From: Candidatus Woesearchaeota archaeon
GTDB lineage: Archaea; Nanobdellota; Nanobdellia; Woesearchaeales; JAGVXP01
Length of the DNA: 35,779 nt
Assembly (NCBI GenBank): GCA_018303725.1
Contig: JAGVXP010000053.1
Span: 1-35,779, forward strand
Direction: 5' to 3'
Below, in pieces: positions 32,070-35,779 of this stretch; positions within the stretch are counted from its first letter, which is position 1; each line of letters starts with the position of its first letter. A program made the translations under genes and the position numbers. Under the pieces are notes generated by a model, which ran no database searches, was not told the DNA's origin, and was given only the letters and a program-made list of their open reading frames with translations.

Positions 32070-32645
32070 TTACCCCTGCCTCATCACCTTAAACTCGCCA
32101 ATTGCTCCAACAGCCCTTGTTCCATCAGAGCATATCTGGTTTGAACAAGACTCGAATGTGCCTTGCATAAGGTCTGTTGTAAAGCTGCTGCTAAATTTAA
32201 TGATATCAGCTACTGTAAATTCTGCTCTTGAAGAGCTGACAGTTCCAGTTAACGGAAAAGATGGCTGCGCGCCTGTTGCGCCGCAAGGAACTTCGCCCTG
32301 ATTCCATTCCGCGGGAATAATATTAGTTATTATAGAAGTGAAAGTTCCTGTAAGAGTATTTCCATCTTGCTCAAAAGAAAATCGGAAAAAACCCTCATAG
32401 CTGCATGCCGGGTTTCCAACATTGTTGCGCCATTTTGCTGAACCGCTAAGCCCTTCCCAATCTCCTGTTAAATCCCTAGCAGGTGTTATTGCTGTGGTAA
32501 GCTCCCTTTCTTCAGATGGTGTTTCAGCAGCGCCTTCCTCGCCACCAGTTACAGGTCCAGACTCGGGGAGAAAGGTTGTACAACCGCTTATAATTATGAT
32601 GCTAATTAACAAAACTGCTAATAACCTAAATCTAATTATATTCAT
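32070..32645 (-). CDS. Putative lipoprotein
   Basis: A 191-residue protein starting MNIIRFRLLAVLLISIIIIS followed by G-C, a lipobox-like ending with Cys at residue 22, predicting a lipid-anchored extracytoplasmic protein. A low-complexity linker (PVTGGEEGAAETPSEERE) leads to a beta-rich domain of ~130 residues (DLTGDWEGLSGSAKW; RFSFEQDGNTLTGTFTS; FPLTGTVSSSRAEFTVADII) that resembles small lipocalin-like, 'T-G-x-W-x-G' secreted domains; a conserved-looking Cys pair (ESCSNQICSDG) is present. The binding partner is unknown. I took the ATG at 32645, about 27 bases from a TATA box, rather than the TTG nine bases upstream. Confidence 0.75.
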   Translation of the reverse strand: MNIIRFRLLAVLLISIIIISGCTTFLPESGPVTGGEEGAAETPSEERELTTAITPARDLTGDWEGLSGSAKWRNNVGNPACSYEGFFRFSFEQDGNTLTGTFTSIITNIIPAEWNQGEVPCGATGAQPSFPLTGTVSSSRAEFTVADIIKFSSSFTTDLMQGTFESCSNQICSDGTRAVGAIGEFKVMRQG

Positions 32646-32666
32646 ACCACACAAATAGGTAAGCCA

Positions 32667-32677
32667 TTATTTATAAA
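32667..32677 (-). promoter_or_regulatory. TATA box of the lipoprotein gene
   Basis: The minus strand reads AGTTTTATAAATAA, about 27 bases before the ATG at 32645. Confidence 0.5.
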
Positions 32678-32698
32678 ACTTTCCCAAAAGAGGTTGCT

Positions 32699-32776
32699 AT
32701 GACTTTTTTGTCACATTTTTTCCAATATATTTAAATAGTCCAAAACATACCTATAGTTAGAGTGTGACAAAAATGT
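32699..32776 (+). promoter_or_regulatory. Promoter flanked by TGAC/GTCA inverted repeats
   Basis: The TATA element TATATTTAAATAG (32726-32737) lies between two arms of a perfect 11-bp inverted repeat, TTTTTGTCACA (32705-32715) and TGTGACAAAAA (32763-32773). Each arm also belongs to a small local palindrome: TGAC-tttttt-GTCA near 32700-32713 and TGACA-aaaa-TGTCA (32765-32778). This is a candidate for repression by looping across the promoter of the HExxH gene. Confidence 0.5.
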
Positions 32777-32804
32777 CATATAATTGCCAACCTTGTAGAG
32801 TAAA

Positions 32805-33830
32805 ATGGGATGCGGAAAATACTGCCAGGATGCAGGGCCAATTGAATTGGGAACAACCCAATCTTATTATGCAAATAGGCCCAAAACTATAACTCAAAAC
32901 CTAGATAGAACACCAATAGAACATTTATTAGGAAGAGAGCAAATTCAATATAATCATTTACATTATCAAAGAAAGCCAGCTATAAACCCGCAAAGCCAGC
33001 AGCAAAGCGCATTAGAGATGCTGGCATATTCAGCTATAGCCAATAATCATGCTCAGGCTTCTTTATCAAGGCCAAGCAATGCGCAAAATTATATTGCAGC
33101 TAATGAAAATCAGACTATAACATTGACTGAAGGATACATAAAAGAGCTAAAGCTGGGCTATTTATCATTAACAGTAGCAAAGGGTGAAGAGAAACAATCT
33201 TATCAATTATTGATAAGGTATGACAAAAGAAAAGAAAGAAGGATAGAAGCGGAGAAAGAGATAGCAGGAGAGATAGAAAAGCTCTCAAAAAGATTTGGCA
33301 AAAAAGATGAAGTTGATCAAAAAGATATAATTGAGACCTTAACAGCAACATTAAGAAGAAGAAAACTAAGGTTAGAGCTGACTGAAGAAGAGATTCATCT
33401 AATAGAAAGAACAAAAGAGAGCAAAGAGCTGCAGAAAAGAATCTGGCTGATAGACAAAAAGAAAAGAAGCTTTAAAAGATTAGAGATTGAAAGAGAGATT
33501 CAAAATGTAAAACAGCAAAGAACTTACAAAACCCCAACAACAACATTAAATTACTCAAAAAATGATAATTATACAGGAAGAATAGAGAGAGCAAGGAATG
33601 ATTTCACAAATCTAGTCCCTGCAAAAGATGTTCATAAATTTCCAATATCCCTGATGGGCGGTGTTTTAGGATTTACCTACATCGGAGATTCCTTTGTTGG
33701 CATCAGGGACGACCTGAATGATTATGAATCACACGAAGTAGAAATCCACGAAGCAATTCACACACCCGATGAGTATGAAACAAGAGTTATAACAAAGTGG
33801 ATGTTAGACGATAATACGCATTACCACTAA
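32805..33830 (+). CDS. Putative small zinc metalloprotease-like protein (HExxH near C-terminus)
   Basis: A 341-residue protein. The N-terminal ~100 residues are Gln/Asn-rich and disordered, opening MGCGKYC. Residues ~105-240 are helical and Lys/Glu-rich, probably a coiled coil. The C-terminal ~75 residues form a compact domain: PISLMGGVLGFTYIGDSFVG, then HEVEIHEAIHTPDEYETRVI and TKWMLDD. HEAIH (315-319) is an HExxH zinc motif; acidic residues at 323 and 325 could give a third ligand, unusually close for a gluzincin. No signal peptide is seen. The function is unknown. The last 63 bases are duplicated 210 bases downstream with only synonymous changes in the coding part after the aspartate-acid junction. 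Confidence 0.7.
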   Translation: MGCGKYCQDAGPIELGTTQSYYANRPKTITQNLDRTPIEHLLGREQIQYNHLHYQRKPAINPQSQQQSALEMLAYSAIANNHAQASLSRPSNAQNYIAANENQTITLTEGYIKELKLGYLSLTVAKGEEKQSYQLLIRYDKRKERRIEAEKEIAGEIEKLSKRFGKKDEVDQKDIIETLTATLRRRKLRLELTEEEIHLIERTKESKELQKRIWLIDKKKRSFKRLEIEREIQNVKQQRTYKTPTTTLNYSKNDNYTGRIERARNDFTNLVPAKDVHKFPISLMGGVLGFTYIGDSFVGIRDDLNDYESHEVEIHEAIHTPDEYETRVITKWMLDDNTHYH

Positions 33831-33860
33831 TCATTAAGTGTTTTGGTCACTTTTCTGAAA

Positions 33861-33912
33861 TGTCAGAAATCGAAGATTTCTGAGCATGCTCAAGAACCGA
33901 AGGTTCTTGACA
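33861..33912. repeat. Nested palindromic element, minimal copy C (52 bp)
   Basis: This copy shows the plan most clearly: TGTCA, arm GAAATC-gaa-GATTTC (33866-33880), TGAGCATGCTCA (33881-33892), arm AGAACC-gaa-GGTTCT (33893-33907), TGACA (33908-33912). The total is 52 bp with perfect stems and two gaa loops. Arm 1 is identical to arm 1 of copy B. Confidence 0.9.
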
Positions 33913-33918
33913 AGTGAC

Positions 33919-33972
33919 GAGTTTGCGAAGCAAACTCCATATTTTCATCGATGTTTTTTGCGAAGCAAAAAA
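33919..33972. repeat. Two GCGAAGC mini-hairpins
   Basis: GAGTTTGC-gaa-GCAAACTC (33919-33937) and TTTTTTGC-gaa-GCAAAAAA (33954-33972). Both centre on GCGAAGC, a heptamer known to form an extraordinarily stable DNA mini-hairpin. They follow element C directly. Confidence 0.85.
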
Positions 33973-33977
33973 GCTCG

Positions 33978-34040
33978 GATGATTATGAAACAAGAGTTAT
34001 AACAAAGTGGATGCTGGATGACAATACGCATTATCATTGA
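33978..34040 (+). pseudogene. Duplicated C-terminal tail of the HExxH protein
   Basis: These 63 bases encode DDYETRVITKWMLDDNTHYH and a stop, matching 33768-33830, which encodes DEYETRVITKWMLDDNTHYH. Apart from the D/E change, every difference is synonymous (TTA/CTG, GAC/GAT, GAT/GAC, TAC/TAT, CAC/CAT, TAA/TGA). This is the mark of two genes kept under protein-level selection, so it is the remnant of a second full gene, not a fresh duplication. The lost upstream part is replaced by palindromic repeats. A 29-codon frame from ATG 33951 exists but is unlikely to matter. Confidence 0.75.
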
Positions 34041-34042
34041 TT

Positions 34043-34113
34043 ATTAATGCTCAAACCAACCCAAACAATGAGGGACATCTTCATTTGAAGATGTCCTTAA
34101 TTTTTTCTTTTTT
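34043..34113 (+). terminator. Terminator-like repeat, copy 1
   Basis: A 30-base conserved leader (ATTAATGCTCAAACC…) is followed by GGACATCTTC-attt-GAAGATGTCC (34073-34096) and a T-rich run TTAATTTTTTCTTTTTT. It resembles an intrinsic terminator. The same 70 bases recur at 34817. Confidence 0.7.
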
Positions 34114-34146
34114 GTATAAATAAAATACATCCAACTAGAAAACCAA

Positions 34147-34193
34147 AAAGTTTATAAATATCTTACCATTACTAAAGATATCTTAAAGGTGAT
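34147..34193 (+). promoter_or_regulatory. Promoter, operator-like repeats and ribosome binding site of the DUF4258/YgiT pair
   Basis: TATA (GTTTATAAATATC, 34150-34162), direct repeats ATATCTTA (34158-34165 and 34178-34185), palindrome AAGATATCTT (34175-34184), and ribosome binding site GGTGAT (34188-34193). No ATG follows the ribosome binding site at normal spacing in the toxin frame. Confidence 0.5.
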
Positions 34194-34233
34194 TTAGATA
34201 TTCATAGAAAATTTATACTGGAAAGGCAAATTA

Positions 34234-34473
34234 TTGGTTTTCACATGGCATTTTAAAGAGGAATTTGAGAAATTAAGAAAACCAATCGAATTTGTGTTAG
34301 ACATTTTGGGCAATGGAGAGCATATACTTGTTTCAAAAAGACAGAACAAATATAATGTGTTTTATTCATTTAGAGGGAAATACCTATGTTTGTCATATGT
34401 GGAACATGAAAATATAGTTTTGATTCATATAAAACCAACAACTAAAAAATTTCAAAAAGGTGAGAAAAAATGA
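34234..34473 (+). CDS. DUF4258/RelE-like putative toxin
   Basis: A small basic protein (79 residues from the TTG at 34234). It includes FTWHFKEEFEKLRKPIEFVL, then HILVSKRQNKYNVFYSFRGK, then a strand-rich end (LCLSYVEHENIVLIHIKP), a layout like the DUF4258/MqsR-RelE-like toxins normally encoded before a YgiT-type antitoxin, which is what follows with an ATGA overlap. The true start is uncertain. The frame is open back to a TAG at 34195-34197, and the ribosome binding site GGTGAT (34188-34193) would place the start near 34198, where the codon is ATA. That would add 12 residues (IFIENLYWKGKL) that look coding. Toxic activity is inferred only. Confidence 0.65.
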   Translation: MVFTWHFKEEFEKLRKPIEFVLDILGNGEHILVSKRQNKYNVFYSFRGKYLCLSYVEHENIVLIHIKPTTKKFQKGEKK

Positions 34474-34799
34474 AAAAGTTTATGAAAACATGTTATAAAT
34501 GTAAAACCAATGTTAAGGAAGCAACTGTAGTTAAGGATGGGATTAAATTAAAATGCCTCAAATGCCCAAAATGCGGAGAAGAGTACTTTACATCTAGCGA
34601 ATTAATAAGGTATGATATTCTAACTGGAAAAAGAAGATTGGTTAGGAAATTTGGCACTTTGGGCGTTTCCCAAATAATAAGGGTGCCAGACAAGGTTATA
34701 AAAGATTTCAAGATAAAACCAGGTGATTATGGAATTTTTGAAGAAAGACCAGACGGAATCCTCATAAAACCGCTTCATGCAAATGAATTAAATCCCTGA
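34470..34799 (+). CDS. YgiT-type zinc finger + AbrB-like antitoxin
   Basis: A 109-residue protein. Residues ~8-40 carry two CxxC pairs (CYKC and CPKC, plus C31), a YgiT/MqsA-like zinc finger that commonly binds the toxin (KTCYKCKTNVKEATVVKDG; LKCPKCGEEYFTSSEL). Residues ~55-105 are a SpoVT/AbrB swapped-hairpin domain (FGTLGVSQIIRVPDKVIKDF, then KPGDYGIFEERPDGILIKPL), replacing the HTH of bacterial MqsA. The start overlaps the toxin stop by four bases. It probably represses its own promoter through the 34158-34185 repeats. The whole pair lies between two 70-bp direct repeats. Confidence 0.8.
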   Translation: MKKFMKTCYKCKTNVKEATVVKDGIKLKCLKCPKCGEEYFTSSELIRYDILTGKRRLVRKFGTLGVSQIIRVPDKVIKDFKIKPGDYGIFEERPDGILIKPLHANELNP

Positions 34800-34816
34800 A
34801 TAACGCAAGTAATATC

Positions 34817-34886
34817 ATTAATGCTCAAACCAACCCAAACAATGAGGGGCATCTTCATTTGAAGATGTCCTTAATTTTTCTTTTTT
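34817..34886 (+). terminator. Terminator-like repeat, copy 2
   Basis: Same leader as copy 1, then GGGCATCTTC-attt-GAAGATGTCC followed by TTAATTTTTCTTTTTT. The stem differs from copy 1 by A-to-G, turning an A-U pair into G-U, so the RNA stem is kept on the plus strand. It ends the toxin-antitoxin transcript. Confidence 0.7.
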
Positions 34887-34906
34887 CTTACTAAAAATTA
34901 GAAAGA

Positions 34907-34937
34907 TTTATATATGTTAGTATACTTGGTATACTAA
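34907..34937 (+). promoter_or_regulatory. TATA box and 21-bp palindromic operator of the RHH gene
   Basis: TATA (ATTTATATATG, 34906-34916) runs straight into the perfect palindrome TTAGTATAC-ttg-GTATACTAA (34917-34937), which ends three bases before the ATG. Binding here would block transcription initiation, as expected for autorepression by the RHH protein encoded next. Confidence 0.65.
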
Positions 34938-34940
34938 AAG

Positions 34941-35105
34941 ATGTCATTTATGAATAGTGATAATAAAGATACAACAATTAAAGTTAAAAGGGAAACTAAA
35001 GAACATTTAGCTAATTTGGATTTTGTTAAAAAAGAGCATACGTATAATGATATAATTCTGGAGTTGATGATGTTTTATATTAATAAAAAAAATGGCAATA
35101 AATAA
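34941..35105 (+). CDS. Small ribbon-helix-helix-like regulator, 54 residues
   Basis: A 54-residue protein, MSFMNSDNKDTTIKVKRETK, then EHLANLDFVKKEHTYNDIIL, then ELMMFYINKKNGNK. The pattern (T-T-I-x-V-x-x-x-T-x-x-x-L, then T-Y-x-D-I-I-x-x-L) is that of RHH/CopG-type DNA-binding proteins and similar short antitoxin-like regulators. It is preceded by a promoter covered by a 21-bp palindrome. Its stop lies 14 bases inside the following S-layer-like gene (start 35092), so the two form a translationally overlapping operon and the regulator probably controls the surface protein. This mirrors the AbrB-like/pilin-like arrangement at 10107. Confidence 0.75.
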   Translation: MSFMNSDNKDTTIKVKRETKEHLANLDFVKKEHTYNDIILELMMFYINKKNGNK

Positions 35106-35779
35106 AAAAATAATTTTTGTTTGGTTAGTATTTTTTGTAATTGTATCAATAAATGTTAATGGTTTTGATATAACAATAGACACAATTATTGATGGGTCTA
35201 TGATCAATACAAATTCAACTTGGTTAAATATAACAACTGATAAATATGCTGTATGCCAGTATAAATTAAATTCTGATCCCTATTTAGGTTTCTCTAGTAC
35301 TGACGTAGGTTACTGGAAAGCCGGAAGTAGTTATAACAAATTAGAGATTAGTGAAAAACTTAATCCCCCAGAAACCAATATAGAACAAATTATTAATATA
35401 ACAGAATTTATTGGTAAAAACGAATTAAATGGGCTAGCTGACAGAAGTATAACTAATGATAAAGGCACATTTGATTACAACCAATCTTTATATTTTGATA
35501 ATTCTCACCAAACAGGATATGTAATTTATACAGAAGACGATAATGATGTTACATCAGATTTTTTATATTTTAAAAGCGGGGAGCAAATAGCAAGGTATAA
35601 TTTAGAGTTTAATACGCCTTTTGAGAGTGACGTAGAAGATAGTAATGGAAATACAGACACAACAGGTCTTTATTTAGGTGACTATAAAAATAAAAAAATA
35701 AAGATATTAGGCAAAGAGTATGAAATAGTAAAAGCAAGGAGAGTCACTGCAACTGGAAATGATATCGACCTTACTTTGA
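35092..35779 (+). CDS. S-layer-like secreted protein, 3' part outside window
   Basis: An open frame of 229 codons to the window edge. The signal peptide is MAINKKIIFVWLVFFVIVSI with cleavage near NVNG. The mature part has N-x-S/T sequons (NSTWLNITTD, NITEF), a beta-rich domain with EDDNDVTSDFLYFKSG and EQIARYNLEFNTPFESDV, and the phrase KKIKILGKEYEIVKAR, which resembles the 'I-x-L-G-K-E-Y-x-I' motif of archaeal S-layer proteins of the methanogen/DPANN type. This suggests a surface-layer or surface-associated glycoprotein. The ATG lies inside the end of the RHH gene, so translation is coupled. The C-terminal anchor is not visible. Confidence 0.75.
   Translation, partial: MAINKKIIFVWLVFFVIVSINVNGFDITIDTIIDGSMINTNSTWLNITTDKYAVCQYKLNSDPYLGFSSTDVGYWKAGSSYNKLEISEKLNPPETNIEQIINITEFIGKNELNGLADRSITNDKGTFDYNQSLYFDNSHQTGYVIYTEDDNDVTSDFLYFKSGEQIARYNLEFNTPFESDVEDSNGNTDTTGLYLGDYKNKKIKILGKEYEIVKARRVTATGNDIDLTL

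Larger units (their letters stand above)
33831..34197. other. Intergenic region with element C, mini-hairpins, gene-tail copy and terminator
   Basis: A ~370-base gap: a spacer (33831-33860), minimal palindromic element (33861-33912), two GCGAAGC mini-hairpins (33919-33972), a duplicated tail of the HExxH gene (33978-34040), a terminator-like repeat (34043-34113), and the promoter of the next toxin-antitoxin pair (34147-34193). Confidence 0.75.

Noticed and set aside
2801-33912. CRISPR array, from repeated AAAACCACC/GGTGGTTTT words and stem-loops
   Set aside because: The repeats are palindromic, not evenly spaced, have no unique spacers of constant length, and no cas gene is present.
33951-34040. 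29-codon frame with ATG, reading through a mini-hairpin into the duplicated HExxH tail
   Set aside because: There is no ribosome binding site or TATA box at proper distance, and the 5' part is palindrome sequence; it is treated as a gene remnant.

Overview
The window looks like AT-rich chromosomal DNA from a DPANN-type archaeon, most like Woesearchaeota or Pacearchaeota. This is inferred from gene content, not measured. Archaeal signs are TATA boxes of the TTTATAAA or TTTAAATA kind 21-30 bases before many starts (leaderless-style transcripts), GGTGAT ribosome binding sites before internal operon genes, a Taw3/TYW3 wybutosine enzyme, an archaeal-type methionyl-tRNA synthetase with fused tRNA-binding domain, a class III (pilin-like) signal peptide and S-layer-like proteins. 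No tRNA, rRNA, CRISPR array or transposase gene was found.

Layout. 1-2552 (minus): a small unknown gene followed by a large secreted Ig-like protein that runs off the left edge. 3007-4726 (plus): a DUF2157 membrane protein and its usual GDYXXLXY partner. 4770-9919 (minus): metG, an orphan gene, a zinc-ribbon gene with a short PLP-fold gene, and a UPF0175/DUF3368 toxin-antitoxin pair. 10107-17137 (plus): a compact operon of a 49-residue AbrB-like regulator, a pilin-like anchored Ig protein and a 1955-residue secreted protein whose only mature cysteines form a six-cysteine, beta-defensin-like tail. A convergent 590-residue membrane protein (17120-18892) has two related halves on either side of one membrane segment. 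18976-20596 holds a methyltransferase, a flavin reductase and an acidic protein. 20739-28435 holds two large surface proteins that share a repeated double module with a conserved cysteine pair. 28464-31262 holds a small unknown gene, taw3, a nucleotidyltransferase and a double Fis-type HTH protein. 31310-35779 is accessory DNA: a disrupted RelE toxin with its antitoxin, a lipoprotein, an HExxH protein with a duplicated tail, a DUF4258-like/YgiT-AbrB pair, and an RHH gene overlapping a partial S-layer protein.

The most striking non-coding signal is a family of nested palindromic elements, found at 2801-2947, 29334-29503, 31459-31609 and 33861-33912. They share fixed junction words (TGTCA, then TGAGCATGCTCA, then TGACA) while the hairpin arms between the words vary. 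The minimal copy is 52 bp. The 31459-31609 copy sits inside a RelE toxin gene; removing 151 bp restores an unbroken 86-codon frame, which shows that the element inserts. GCGAAGC mini-hairpins cluster with the element, pointing to a single-stranded DNA or RNA intermediate. Operator-like palindromes overlap the promoters of the small regulators and toxin-antitoxin loci.
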